Assembly: GCA_016700115.1 (NCBI GenBank)
Contig: CP064999.1
Coordinates: forward strand, 3,286,001-3,350,000
From: Sphingobacteriales bacterium
GTDB taxonomy: Bacteria; Bacteroidota; Bacteroidia; Chitinophagales; UBA2359
Length of the DNA stretch: 64,000 bases
Reading direction: 5' to 3'
Below, piece after piece: positions 1 to 9,241 of this stretch. The position numbers and the translations under genes are program-made. Below the pieces are notes generated by a model. The model saw only the letters and a program-made list of their open reading frames with translations. It had not been told where the DNA came from and searched no databases. Each line of letters opens with the position of its first letter. Positions within the stretch are counted from its first letter, which is position 1.

Positions 1-1
1 C

Positions 2-3000
2 GGCAATACTACTACCTGCAGTTATATTGTAACGGTGGTGGATAACCAGAATCCAATGATTGTTTGCGCCATTCCGGCATCGAGCTACAATACTGATCCG
101 GGAGTTTGTACATATACTGTTATCGGAACAGCTTTAGATCCGGTGTCAACCGATGATAATTGCAGTGTGGCTTTGGTTGTAAATAATTACAACGGATTGT
201 CTTCTCTTAATGGCGCTGTGTTCCCGCTTGGCAATTCTACTGTTCTTTGGACGGTAACGGATGGCAGCGGCAGAACTGCTACCTGTAATTATACGATTAC
301 CGTGGTGGACAATCAAAACCCGGTTATTACCTGTGCAACACCTGCCTTGTCTTACAATACAGATCCGAATTTATGTACTTATACCGTCGTTGGAAATATG
401 CTCAACCCTGTTGCTACTTCTGACAATTGCAGTATTCTTTTTGTAACCAACGACTTCAACAATACGGCTACGCTGAACGGCGCAGTATTCCCGCTTGGAA
501 ACACAGTTGTTACCTGGTCAATTACTGACGGAAGTCTTAATGGTGCAAATTGCAGTTATACTGTTACGGTTGTTGACAATCAAAATCCCGCAATTACCTG
601 CGCGACCCCTGCGGTTTCTTATCCGACGGATGCTGACGAATGTACTTATACCGTTCCTGACAATAGTCTTAACCCTGTATTGACAGACGACAATTGCTCG
701 GTGTCATCCGTGGTGAATGACTTTAACAGCAGTGCTACGCTAAACGGAGCAGTATTCCCCTTGGGCAATAGTCTGGTTACGTGGACGGTTGTTGACGGAA
801 GTGGAAACAGTTCGACCTGTGCATATACGGTAGTGGTTACGGATACTCAAAATCCTGTACTTGCTTGTCCGGCAAATCAAATCATTCAGACAAGTTCAAA
901 CGGGACCGGAGATTGCAGCAGTGCTTATAACATTGCCGATCCATTAAACGATAATTGTACAGGGGCAACATGGGGAGCAACCTTTACAGGTAATGTAATG
1001 GGTAATCCTACTGACCTTGCCGGTATTGCGAATGGATCAGACAGCGGGCTTTTAGAATTTAAACTGGGCACGACTACTGTTATGCTCAACGCATCTGATG
1101 GAAGCAGTAATATAGCAACTCCCTGTAGTTTTACGGTTACGGTTGAAGATGACGAAATGCCTGTGGCAGTTTGCCAAAGCATCACTATCGAACTCGATAA
1201 TCTTGGACAGGCGACTATATTGCCCGAAGAACTTGATGGTGGAAGTACCGATAATTGTTCCATTACTTTTAGTGCAAGCCGTACTGAGTTTAGTTGTTTG
1301 CATCTGGGAGATAATACGGTGATGCTTACGGTTACTGATCCGGATGGAAACAGCGATGATTGTATTACCACGGTTACTGTGGAAGACAATGTTAACCCCG
1401 CTGCAATTTGTCAGGATGTTACCATTTACCTCGATGGAGATGGGAATGCTTATCTGACAGCCGCAGATATAAACAATGGCAGCAACGATAACTGTGAGTT
1501 TGTAATGACTATCAGTCAGGACGAATTTAACTGTGCAGAGTTGGGTAATAATATTGTAACACTGACAGTTACCGATAGCAGCAATAACGAAGCAACTTGT
1601 CAGGCAATCGTAACGGTTGCGGATGATATTAACCCCAACGCAGTCTGTCAGGATGTATATACGCAGCTTGGTCCGGGCAGTACTGTTACTGTTACGACTG
1701 GGCAAGTCAATAATGGCAGCACGGACAACTGTGGAACGGTCAATGAAGTATCACTTACTCCCGATACCTTTACGGCTGAAGGAGCATACCTTGCTACTTT
1801 GTTGATTAACGACGGGAATGGAAATGAATCCACCTGTGATGCCACGATTTCGGTAGGTCCATTGGCTACTGCCGACGACAATACACCGATTTGTGAGGGC
1901 GCAACATTGATGTTATTCTCCAGCGGAGGAGTGTCATATTCGTGGAGCGGGCCGCTTGGGTTTACCTCTTTGGCTCAAAATCCGGTGATTTCGGGAGCAA
2001 CTGCTGCTATGTCGGGTATTTATACAGTTACCGTTACGGGTGCCTTAGGATTTACTGCCACTGCAAGCACTAATGTGATTGTTGATGTATATCCTTCCGG
2101 CAGTTTAATGGGTACTATGACTACTATTTGCGTTGGGAATACGATAGATATTACAGCGTTTGGCGGTGCTACCTATTTGTGGAACGGGCCTAACGGATTT
2201 AGCTCTACGAATGCAAATATTGTAATTCCGAATGTTACAACCGCCATGTCGGGATTGTATGTGGTAACGGTAACCAGTTTGTATGGATGCAGTGTAATGC
2301 TGACTTCAAATATAACCGTTCATCCGAATCCGGTAGTTGGTATCATCGGCACTATTGATGCCTGTTCCGGTCAACCCATCACTTTAACTGCAACGGGCGG
2401 AGCGACATACATCTGGAGCGGTCCGGGAGGATATACTTCCTCGGGAGCTACTTTGTTACGTCCCAATGCGAATGCCGGTATGGAGGGTGTTTATACGGTA
2501 ACTGTTACCAATACCAATGGATGCACATCCACCGGCGATGTTTATGTAACAGTCGGAACAACTCCAACTGCGACTATTACAGGCAGTACAGCGACCTGTT
2601 TGGGAGGAACCTTAAGCCTGACGGCTTCCGGAGGCGTAAATTACGCATGGAGCGGTCCGGGAGGATATACTGCAAACTCTGCAACTATTACGAGAACAGG
2701 AGTTACGTTTGGGATGGGAGGTAACTATATAGTTACGGTAACATCTGCAAACGGATGTACTGCTTCTACGTCAGTAACGGTTACCACCAACGGTGGAACG
2801 GCATCTATTACAGGGAATACAGGTTTCTGTACCGGTTCAACCATTACCCTGACGGCATCAGGCGGGACTTCCTACGCATGGAGCGGACCGGGCGGGTTTA
2901 CAGCCTTTACAGCAACAATGACCCGAAGCGGGGCAACTACTGCTATGGCGGGAACTTATACGGTTACTGTTACCGGAGCGGGGGGATGTACGGCTACTGC

Positions 3001-4489
3001 AAGTCATACGATTACCGTAGGCAGTACATTTACGGCCGGAGTATCAGGCACGCTTACCTATTGTGAAGGAACGACGATTTCACTAACGGCTACGGGCGGA
3101 GTTTCTTACTTATGGAGTGGTCCGGGTGGATACAGTTCAGCAGGGGCTGTTTTATCCCGTCCGTCAGCGACACCGGCTATGTCCGGAGCATATACCGTAA
3201 CGGTTACGAACGCCGGAGGATGTACTGCAACTGCTACCCGAAACGTAACGGTGAATCCATTACCTACCGCAAATATTACGGGAAGCAATGTGATTTGTCA
3301 AGGTACAACCCTGACTTTGACAGCGTCGGGAGGAACCTCCTATGCATGGAGCGGTCCCGGATTTAGCGCTACTACAGCTACAATTAACCGGACAAATGCG
3401 ACCGTAGCCATGAGCGGGACCTATACGGTTACGGTAACGGGCACGGGCGGATGTAAATCAACGATGAGTATTGCGGTAACGGTCAATCCAAAACCGGTTG
3501 TTTCGATTACCGGTCCAGGCAGCGTTTGCAATGGAAGTACTTTATTCCTTACTGCAACCGGAGGTGCTACTTACGCATGGAGCGGTCCGGGTGGATTTAG
3601 CTATAGCGGAGCTACCATGGAACGTTCAGGCATGAACAGTTCAGCAGTGGGTAGTTATACGGTTACTGTTACGAGTGTGGCAGGATGTACGAGTACCGCG
3701 ACCAAGTACGTATCGGTATTGGCAACACCTACGGTCAATGTTTCAGGCACGCTCACTTATTGTGCAGGTGCGAATATTGGTCTAACAGCATCAGGAGGAA
3801 GTACGTACTCATGGTCAGGTCCGGGAGGATTTACTGCATCAACGGCTTCATTCATCAGGGTTGTCTCAACGGTTGCCATGTCGGGCGTTTATACTGTAAC
3901 GGTTACGGCTTCGAACGGATGTTCAAATACAGCGAGCAGAACCATAACCGTCAATCCGTTGCCGATAGCAAGTGCGAGCAGTAACAGCCCGGTATGTGCG
4001 GGAACGCAAATTACTTTGTTTGGAAGCGGAGGAGTTGCCTATCAATGGCAAGGTCCGGCTTTGTATAGTTCTACTTTACAAAACCCGGTAAGAAACAGCG
4101 CAACGACAAGTATGGGCGGTACTTACAACCTTACGGTAACTGATTCTAACGGATGCAAAGGAACAACGAGCACGGTGGTATTGGTGTTGACGTGTCCGGG
4201 TAAAACGGAAACAGAGGTTTCCGGCGTTGAAACCCTGACGGCATATCCAAACCCGACAGGCGGCATGACTACCATTGAATTTAGCACTTATACAGATGAA
4301 CAGGTTCAGCTCAAAGTATTTGCTGCGGATGGTCGGGAAGTGAGTGTTTTGTTTGACGGAAAGGCCGAGGGTGGAACTTCGAACCAGCTCAGCTTTGATA
4401 TGAATCCGCTTCCATCAGGTATTTACTACGCTGTTTTGCGGACTGCAAATGGCGAAACGCAGCAGATTAAGTTGATGGTGGTGCGGTAA
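2..4489 (+). CDS. Giant HYR/Ig-repeat surface protein with T9SS sorting domain (5' truncated)
   Basis: This is the C-terminal 1,495 residues of a secreted surface protein. The frame is open to the window edge, so the true start lies upstream and the GTG at 35 is only an internal codon. The first half holds HYR-type domains, recognisable by repeated DNQNP linkers, TDDNCS motifs and TVTV strand ends. From about 1,900 the pattern changes to ten Ig/PKD-like units marked by WSGPGG and MSGxYTVTVT; their Trp codons fall 231-237 bp apart (1943, 2180, 2414, 2648, 2879, 3113, 3347, 3578, 3812, 4046), a unit of about 78 residues. The last 85 residues (AYPNPTGG, then GIYYAVL) form a type A T9SS C-terminal domain, which directs export and anchoring at the cell surface. 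The role is probably adhesion or matrix formation; no catalytic domain is seen. It is related in style to the protein at 45690-53633. Confidence 0.9.
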   Translation, partial: GNTTTCSYIVTVVDNQNPMIVCAIPASSYNTDPGVCTYTVIGTALDPVSTDDNCSVALVVNNYNGLSSLNGAVFPLGNSTVLWTVTDGSGRTATCNYTITVVDNQNPVITCATPALSYNTDPNLCTYTVVGNMLNPVATSDNCSILFVTNDFNNTATLNGAVFPLGNTVVTWSITDGSLNGANCSYTVTVVDNQNPAITCATPAVSYPTDADECTYTVPDNSLNPVLTDDNCSVSSVVNDFNSSATLNGAVFPLGNSLVTWTVVDGSGNSSTCAYTVVVTDTQNPVLACPANQIIQTSSNGTGDCSSAYNIADPLNDNCTGATWGATFTGNVMGNPTDLAGIANGSDSGLLEFKLGTTTVMLNASDGSSNIATPCSFTVTVEDDEMPVAVCQSITIELDNLGQATILPEELDGGSTDNCSITFSASRTEFSCLHLGDNTVMLTVTDPDGNSDDCITTVTVEDNVNPAAICQDVTIYLDGDGNAYLTAADINNGSNDNCEFVMTISQDEFNCAELGNNIVTLTVTDSSNNEATCQAIVTVADDINPNAVCQDVYTQLGPGSTVTVTTGQVNNGSTDNCGTVNEVSLTPDTFTAEGAYLATLLINDGNGNESTCDATISVGPLATADDNTPICEGATLMLFSSGGVSYSWSGPLGFTSLAQNPVISGATAAMSGIYTVTVTGALGFTATASTNVIVDVYPSGSLMGTMTTICVGNTIDITAFGGATYLWNGPNGFSSTNANIVIPNVTTAMSGLYVVTVTSLYGCSVMLTSNITVHPNPVVGIIGTIDACSGQPITLTATGGATYIWSGPGGYTSSGATLLRPNANAGMEGVYTVTVTNTNGCTSTGDVYVTVGTTPTATITGSTATCLGGTLSLTASGGVNYAWSGPGGYTANSATITRTGVTFGMGGNYIVTVTSANGCTASTSVTVTTNGGTASITGNTGFCTGSTITLTASGGTSYAWSGPGGFTAFTATMTRSGATTAMAGTYTVTVTGAGGCTATASHTITVGSTFTAGVSGTLTYCEGTTISLTATGGVSYLWSGPGGYSSAGAVLSRPSATPAMSGAYTVTVTNAGGCTATATRNVTVNPLPTANITGSNVICQGTTLTLTASGGTSYAWSGPGFSATTATINRTNATVAMSGTYTVTVTGTGGCKSTMSIAVTVNPKPVVSITGPGSVCNGSTLFLTATGGATYAWSGPGGFSYSGATMERSGMNSSAVGSYTVTVTSVAGCTSTATKYVSVLATPTVNVSGTLTYCAGANIGLTASGGSTYSWSGPGGFTASTASFIRVVSTVAMSGVYTVTVTASNGCSNTASRTITVNPLPIASASSNSPVCAGTQITLFGSGGVAYQWQGPALYSSTLQNPVRNSATTSMGGTYNLTVTDSNGCKGTTSTVVLVLTCPGKTETEVSGVETLTAYPNPTGGMTTIEFSTYTDEQVQLKVFAADGREVSVLFDGKAEGGTSNQLSFDMNPLPSGIYYAVLRTANGETQQIKLMVVR

Positions 4490-4547
4490 ACGTTCAAATT
4501 GCCATGATTAACCGGCAATATACAGTATGAGATAAAGATGAAAGAAA

Positions 4548-4580
4548 GAGCAACCGGTATATTAACCATACCGGTTGCTC
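4548..4580. terminator. Perfect 13-bp hairpin after the HYR gene
   Basis: GAGCAACCGGTAT (4548-4560) and its exact complement (4568-4580) enclose a 7-nt loop, 59 nt after the stop codon. The downstream T-run is weak (ATTTGATCTT), so this is a likely terminator or a transcript-stabilising hairpin for the HYR gene rather than a textbook intrinsic terminator. Confidence 0.5.
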
Positions 4581-4793
4581 ATTTGATCTTGCCTGATTTA
4601 ATTCCAACGTCATGTTAATTAAAGTGAAGTAATCAGGTTTATAGCACTTTTAGTTTTTCACTTTTAATTTCTTGCCCGGTTAATAAGATAAAAAGGTTTA
4701 CAGGTCTTGAAATATGCCGGAGTTACTTTTAAAACAGGCTTCTTTTTTTGTCCATAACCTGTAATTGATATTAAAGGAGCACCAAACCAATTC

Positions 4794-5066
4794 AAAGGTG
4801 AATGAAACTGAATCAAAGGTGATTCAAACTGAATCAAAGGTGAATGAAACTGAATCAAAGGTGAATGAAACTTAAGCAAAGGTGAATGAAACTGAATCAA
4901 AGGTGAATGAAACTTAAGCAAAGGTGAATGAAACTTAAGCAAAGGTGAATGAAACTTAAGCAAAGGTGATTCAAACTTAAGCAAAGGTGAATGAAACTGA
5001 ATCAAAGGTGATTGAAACTTAAGCAAAGGTGATTCAAACTTAAGCAAAGGTGATTCAAACTGAATC
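4794..5066. repeat. Minisatellite: 13 perfect-length 21-bp units
   Basis: Thirteen head-to-tail units of 21 bp run without spacers and end abruptly. Every unit keeps AAAGGTGA, AAACT and a final C. Variation is confined to two short sites: ATG, TTC or TTG after AAAGGTGA, and GAAT or TAAG before the final C. Where GAATC precedes GATTC they form a 5-bp stem across AAAGGT. On the minus strand the array reads as heptapeptides of the type F-(H/E/Q)-S-P-L-(I/L)-(Q/K) in an open frame starting at a TTG at 5068. I regard that frame as a by-product of a 21-bp period rather than a real gene. The array lies between a convergent pair (the HYR gene and recX), in a stretch that otherwise holds no gene. Confidence 0.9.
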
Positions 5067-5316
5067 AAAATACAATTTCCAACTTTTTAATTGACATTTT
5101 TTCGAATACAATTGAAATTTATTTTGAGTAAAATTTACCTTTTTTTTAAAATCAATCCAAAAGTATAAGCAAAAACCGGAGATGGATAACCTAAAATTGA
5201 GGGTAGTGTCATCAGTTTAGACTACAAGGGCTGTAAAATTGGAGGAGATATTACAAAACCGATAATTAGAAAGATTCTAGTTAAAAATCACCATTCAGGT
5301 TTATGAACTCACAATT
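5067..5316. other. Intergenic stretch, nothing recognised
   Basis: This AT-rich sequence lies between the minisatellite and the end of recX. No convincing frame, RNA or repeat was seen in it. The stretch 4581-4793 on the other side of the array is likewise empty. Confidence 0.5.
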
Positions 5317-5787
5317 TTAAGGCAAAAAAGACCTGATTGTTTTGTGAATTAATTCAGGTTCGTATCCTTTTTGCAGCAGATATTGTAGCAGTTTTTGCTT
5401 TTTAGGTAATATTTGGCTGATATCAGACAGCAATTCCAACTTTTTAACGGTCAGTAATTCAAGCGTTTGTAAATATTCCCCCTCGTCAATTTGAGTTCTG
5501 ATGGCTGATTCATAATCTGGGGAAGAAATTCCTTTAGCTTTTAACGCATGAATAATTTTTAATCTTCCCCATTTTTGAAATCTGAATTTATCGGAAGCAA
5601 AAAAGTTGCTGTATCGAAGATGATCTATAAAATTTTCGGCAACTAACAATTCTATATAAACTTCTATCTCTTCATCACTTAAACCCCATTGTTTTAATTT
5701 GTCGCTAACTTCTTTTTGACATCGTTCCGACTGGGCACAATAGCGTCTGATTTTTAAAAAAATAGGTTTAAGTTCGGTCGAAAGCAT
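5317..5787 (-). CDS. recX: RecX-family regulatory protein
   Basis: The 156-residue protein has the three-helix repeat pattern of RecX, the small protein that binds the RecA filament and modulates its recombinase and co-protease activity in the cytoplasm. Visible signatures are an N-terminal segment with RRYCAQSERCQKEVSDKL, the LVAENFIDHLRYSNFFASDK stretch, and FQKWGRLKIIHALKAKGIS, all at the positions expected in the family. The length is normal. The start ATG lies 8 nt downstream of the stop of the MbnP-like gene on the same strand, so the two may be cotranscribed, although they have no obvious functional link. Identification rests on motif pattern and is confident. Confidence 0.9.
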   Translation of the reverse strand: MLSTELKPIFLKIRRYCAQSERCQKEVSDKLKQWGLSDEEIEVYIELLVAENFIDHLRYSNFFASDKFRFQKWGRLKIIHALKAKGISSPDYESAIRTQIDEGEYLQTLELLTVKKLELLSDISQILPKKQKLLQYLLQKGYEPELIHKTIRSFLP

Positions 5788-5795
5788 AAAAAGTT

Positions 5796-6518
5796 TTACT
5801 CGATAGCGTCCATAAAATTGTTCATAATCTGCTCCGCAAGTTCAAAGTTAGAAGTGGAATGGGTTTGTTTGTCTGTAACAATGTCAATATTTTCAAAAAT
5901 CTTTTCGACATTGACTTTTAAATCGAGATTGACAATTTCAGAATTGCTGATATTGATATTTCGGGAAACGGCTTTTTCCCGGTAGAGCGTGTCCAATCCC
6001 AAATGATAAGAAAAAGCACTTTCATAAGACTCACCGTCGGGGTTATTATCACATCTGCCTTCTAATTTGGCAAAAATATACTTACTTGCCCATGTCCAAT
6101 AATTGTTTTGGGAATAACTCAAAGGGTGTTCCTCTGCAAAAGTAGCCGGATCGGATGCATTCATGATTTCATCTAATCCGATACTGAATTGTAGGGCAGT
6201 ATAGTCACCTTCAGGCAACATAATTTTTACGGTTTCTGGGTTTCCCAAATTATACCATAAGACCTCAGAAATCTGATGCTCCGTTCCATCCGATTTAATC
6301 AATTTGACCTTGCTCAGGTAAAAGGCGAATTTTTCATATTTAAATCGTTGATTTTCCGGAGAAATATAATCCGTATTTAACTTAAAAGACTGACCGTTAA
6401 CTAACGGATTTACTTTAAACGTCAAATTATGATCCGGTTCACTTGTTTCGTCACAAGCAGACATACTTGTTAAAACAGATAAAATCAGAACAGATATCAG
6501 CCAATAAAACTTTTGCAT
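5796..6518 (-). CDS. MbnP-like lipoprotein
   Basis: The 240-residue protein begins with a signal peptide ending in a lipobox-like SMSAC (Cys22), so it is probably a lipoprotein. The mature part matches the MbnP-like family: an FEKFAFYLSKVKL-type strand (here YEKFAFYLSKVKLI), the LPEGDYTALQFSIGLD segment and the NNYWTWASKYIFAKLEG segment with its conserved tryptophans. The family includes copper-binding MbnP, which works beside MbnH-type di-haem proteins. No MbnH partner is present here; instead a beta-barrel protein lies immediately upstream. Metal binding is therefore a family-based expectation, not something shown by this sequence. Confidence 0.8.
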   Translation of the reverse strand: MQKFYWLISVLILSVLTSMSACDETSEPDHNLTFKVNPLVNGQSFKLNTDYISPENQRFKYEKFAFYLSKVKLIKSDGTEHQISEVLWYNLGNPETVKIMLPEGDYTALQFSIGLDEIMNASDPATFAEEHPLSYSQNNYWTWASKYIFAKLEGRCDNNPDGESYESAFSYHLGLDTLYREKAVSRNINISNSEIVNLDLKVNVEKIFENIDIVTDKQTHSTSNFELAEQIMNNFMDAIE

Positions 6519-6610
6519 GATTTAGATTTGGTTAAAACTTGGTTAGTTTGTAGTGAAGTCAGAATTTTACACAAGATACAATTTTTTCACGGGTAGAAAA
6601 GTAACTTTGG

Positions 6611-7576
6611 TTACAAGCCACTGCGATTGGGCAATATTTTTTTGGCTTCCCGCTGTGGAATATTATACTGAAACCGTAATTGCCATTGTGATTTAAAATC
6701 AATTTGCGGACCTTCCACTTTAGCTGATAACGGTAAATGATAGTTAAATTCGGCTTGTAGTTTTCCTTTTTGAACAGTAGCCCCCACATAAAAAATGGTG
6801 CGTGAAACTTCATTATATTCAGGAGATGGCCGGTCGTTCATATAATCCTGATTTTGCGATAACCAGATTAGTCCTGTTTGGGGAATTGCATCAAATACAG
6901 AAACAAACGGCAAGTGATAACGCACCTGCAGGTTTGATTGAATCAGGTTTCCAAAACGATACGTATATTTATTTTCCCGGTTAAGCGTATAATAGCCCGA
7001 CAAGCCCAACTGAAACCCTTCAACTTCCAACCAGTATAAACCTGAAAACAAAAATCCAATACTTCCGTAACCCGGTAAACTATGCGGTTCTGCTTCATTG
7101 ATTTCGTTAAAACGGTCGGAAACTCCTGTCGGAACTCTGACACCTCCCTGAAGTATAACAATATGTTTCAATTTTGCATCAGGTTTAAACAATTTGGAAT
7201 TATACAATTGATACCCTCCGGACAAAATTAAATCCCCCAAACCATTTTCATTCATGTTCAACGTATCGGAGGTTATTCGTTCATTGAAGGCGAACGGAAG
7301 GTTTACCATTAAAAAACTACGGCGATTGATGTAATATCTCGCTTCGATATGAATTGTGGAAAAAGTTTCAGCAGAACTTCCAAAAGGATCGTAAACATAA
7401 TGTTGGTGGTAAGGAAGATTTGTAGCAGTTGTGTTATGAAACTGCATATATTGAGTCAATCCTTTAAATTGTTGTTGTTGCCAACCGGCTTGGATATAAG
7501 AAATATCGGGATTCTGAATTTGAGCTATCAATAATACCGCCCTAAAAACAAAGATTGTCCACAATACATCAAACAC
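6611..7576 (-). CDS. Predicted outer-membrane beta-barrel protein
   Basis: The 321-residue protein has a hydrophobic N-terminus (residues 5-18) followed by alternating aromatic/polar strands, for example IEARYYINRRSFLMVNLPF, LGDLILSGGYQL and VEGFQLGLSGYYTLNRENKY. It ends in strands typical of an outer-membrane barrel (SQWQLRFQYNIP). It resembles the 'transporter/phenol-degradation' barrel class that often accompanies MbnP-like lipoproteins in this phylum. The only available starts are GTG at 7576 or nearby TTG codons; an upstream in-frame stop lies about 15 codons before. The composite transposon begins 144 bp upstream and may have replaced the native promoter. Confidence 0.6.
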   Translation of the reverse strand: MFDVLWTIFVFRAVLLIAQIQNPDISYIQAGWQQQQFKGLTQYMQFHNTTATNLPYHQHYVYDPFGSSAETFSTIHIEARYYINRRSFLMVNLPFAFNERITSDTLNMNENGLGDLILSGGYQLYNSKLFKPDAKLKHIVILQGGVRVPTGVSDRFNEINEAEPHSLPGYGSIGFLFSGLYWLEVEGFQLGLSGYYTLNRENKYTYRFGNLIQSNLQVRYHLPFVSVFDAIPQTGLIWLSQNQDYMNDRPSPEYNEVSRTIFYVGATVQKGKLQAEFNYHLPLSAKVEGPQIDFKSQWQLRFQYNIPQREAKKILPNRSGL

Positions 7577-7711
7577 AAAATTGCTGAAACCCTGCCAATA
7601 TATTGAAGCTTAAACACCATAGACAATAAACATAATCAAGTGCCTGATAATCTAACCAACAAATTGGCGGTTTAGTATGTTTGACTAAGAAGAATAACGA
7701 CAAACGAATTT

Positions 7712-7719
7712 CCTGAAAC
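7712..7719. repeat. Left 8-bp target-site duplication (CCTGAAAC)
   Basis: CCTGAAAC directly abuts the GGCGTGTCCCTAAAACG end of the left IS copy. The same 8 bp follow the far end of the right IS copy at 33187-33194. The duplication therefore frames the whole 25.5-kb unit and not a single IS. Confidence 0.85.
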
Positions 7720-8093
7720 GGCGTGTCCCTAAAACGCTCCTTTTATGTTGGACAGTTTATAAAAACGTACTGATAGTCCCAGCCAATAGTTTACGGGCAG
7801 TCATTTATTTTAATTACAAATCACCATCGAACAAATCTAAGCTGATTTATTCATCAACTCTTTTGGAAGACAGTTATACCAGTTGCTTTTATAGTTTTTT
7901 TGCTGATAAAAGAGTTGGTATGGAGAAAATCTTTTGTGGTCATCTACTCTGCTACGCTCATAAGGGCTGTGGTTAAGAAAGTGTCGTATAATATTTAACC
8001 GTTCTTGGTTGATTTGCCCTCTTCCTGCCTGTAAGAAAGGTTTAAGGCGACTGTTAGTGGTTTCTATCATGGAAGAGGAGCGATTGGCTTTTG

Positions 8094-8103
8094 TTAAAAG
8101 TAA
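8094..8103. repeat. Target duplication of the IS982-family insertion
   Basis: TTAAAAGTAA occurs here and again at 10680-10689, and only once at the equivalent site of the intact right IS copy. Because the IS ends could include one more base (ACGTGAGG), the duplication is 8-10 bp. Confidence 0.85.
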
Positions 8104-8150
8104 CGTGAGGTTGGAAATTGGAGTCTTATTTTACAAGGGATTAAGTGATA

Positions 8151-9068
8151 TTAAGCAACAAATTGGATGGTGTTTGTGTAATTATTTTCGTTGGGGATAA
8201 AAACAGATGGTTTTTTATCTAAGTGTTGATAGGCAATTAGAGCAGCCATAAAATGTGTAGCTGCGTTTTCCGGTTTGCGATGTCTTGTGTGTTCTAAATT
8301 GCAAACTGTTTTCAGAATATCATTTACCGATTCAATCAATGCTCTTTTTTTACTGAGAGAGACATCTTTAGGCAAAGCGGGATATTGATTTTTACGGTTC
8401 TTCTTTGGTTTTAGGATAAGCTGTAAACCTTGTTTAACAAATTCGTCAAAGAGTTTGGTGTAATAGCCTTTGTCTGCTGCACATTTGCCCTGCAAGTTGC
8501 CCAACAGATAGCGCAGCAAGTTGTGGTTATTGTCTGCCACATTTCCAGCAGTAAGCGCAAACTTAACAATTTCTCCGAATTGGTTGATGACTAAATGCAA
8601 CTTCAAGCCAAAGAACCAACCTGTGGAGGTCTTACCTTTGGCAGCGATGTCTTTAAACACCCGATTTTGGCTTTGACGATGTATATGGCATACCGGTAAT
8701 TTGGTTGCGTCTATGAAGTAACAGCCTGTTTTGAGGGCTTTTTCACATGAACGTAACATCCAAAGCACTAATACCGGCAAGCATTTGTGTATCAATGATA
8801 AAAAGTGCTTATAGCCAGGTGCTTTTGGAAAATAATGGTTAAATTCGCCCAAAATGAGTTGTTCATAGTAGTATTGAAAAGTTTTGTAACCGGATAATTG
8901 GTAAAATACAAGAATTGTGGCTATTTCCGATGGACTTAAACCAAGCTTTCGTCCCCGAGGTTTATGACCCAAAATACAGTGTGATTGATTGCAGTTAGTA
9001 TAGTCAAGCAATAAATCGTCAATCTCTATGTACAACGATACCAGTTTGTTTGTTATAACAAGAAGCAT
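8151..9068 (-). CDS. IS982-family transposase
   Basis: The 305-residue DDE transposase appears intact. The IS982 signatures are clear: LSPSEIATILVFYQLSGYKTF near the N-terminus, the first catalytic Asp in YFIDATKLPVCHIHR, the KGKTSTGWFFGLKLHLVIN block, the second Asp in CAADKGYYTKLF, and the Glu region KKRALIESVNDILKTVCNLE followed by HTRHR. It moves only its own element by cut-and-paste transposition. The coding region fills most of the element; the right terminal repeat now lies beyond the IS4 insertion. Confidence 0.9.
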   Translation of the reverse strand: MLLVITNKLVSLYIEIDDLLLDYTNCNQSHCILGHKPRGRKLGLSPSEIATILVFYQLSGYKTFQYYYEQLILGEFNHYFPKAPGYKHFLSLIHKCLPVLVLWMLRSCEKALKTGCYFIDATKLPVCHIHRQSQNRVFKDIAAKGKTSTGWFFGLKLHLVINQFGEIVKFALTAGNVADNNHNLLRYLLGNLQGKCAADKGYYTKLFDEFVKQGLQLILKPKKNRKNQYPALPKDVSLSKKRALIESVNDILKTVCNLEHTRHRKPENAATHFMAALIAYQHLDKKPSVFIPNENNYTNTIQFVA

Positions 9069-9152
9069 AAAGAATAGAGGGGTTGTTGGTTGGTGATTTT
9101 TTTTCCAAACTCAAAATTATATCAACCACAACCTCTTTTTTCTATTCCCAAC

Positions 9153-9158
9153 TATTAT
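9153..9158. repeat. Possible 6-bp target duplication of the IS4 element (TATTAT)
   Basis: TATTAT abuts the left end CAACATGGCTGCCACA and recurs at 10647-10652 right after the other end. The short AT-rich motif could be chance. Confidence 0.5.
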
Positions 9159-9198
9159 CAACATGGCTGCCACACATTAAAAAAAAGAAGGGAGGCGA

Positions 9199-9206
9199 TA
9201 TCTTTG
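9199..9206 (+). promoter_or_regulatory. Candidate -7 box (TATCTTTG) of the IS4 transposase
   Basis: TATCTTTG fits the Bacteroidota TAnnTTTG -7 element and lies 35 nt before the ATG at 9242. No good TTTG -33 element was seen at the expected distance. Confidence 0.35.
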
Positions 9207-9241
9207 TAATTTTGCGAATTGCAAACCCAAAATCAAAGTAT

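Noticed and set aside
925..1881. Antisense frames (154, 217 and 77 residues) over the HYR gene
   Set aside because: They are shadows of the repeat-rich sense frame, with no domain, start context or conserved composition.
4794..5066. CRISPR array
   Set aside because: Units are contiguous 21-mers with no spacers, and no cas gene is near.
4664..5068. Minus-strand open frame of heptapeptide repeats over the minisatellite
   Set aside because: The repeat period is 21 bp, so any frame without a stop in the unit stays open. It starts with TTG at the array edge, has no signal or other domain, and the tail is unrelated low-complexity sequence.
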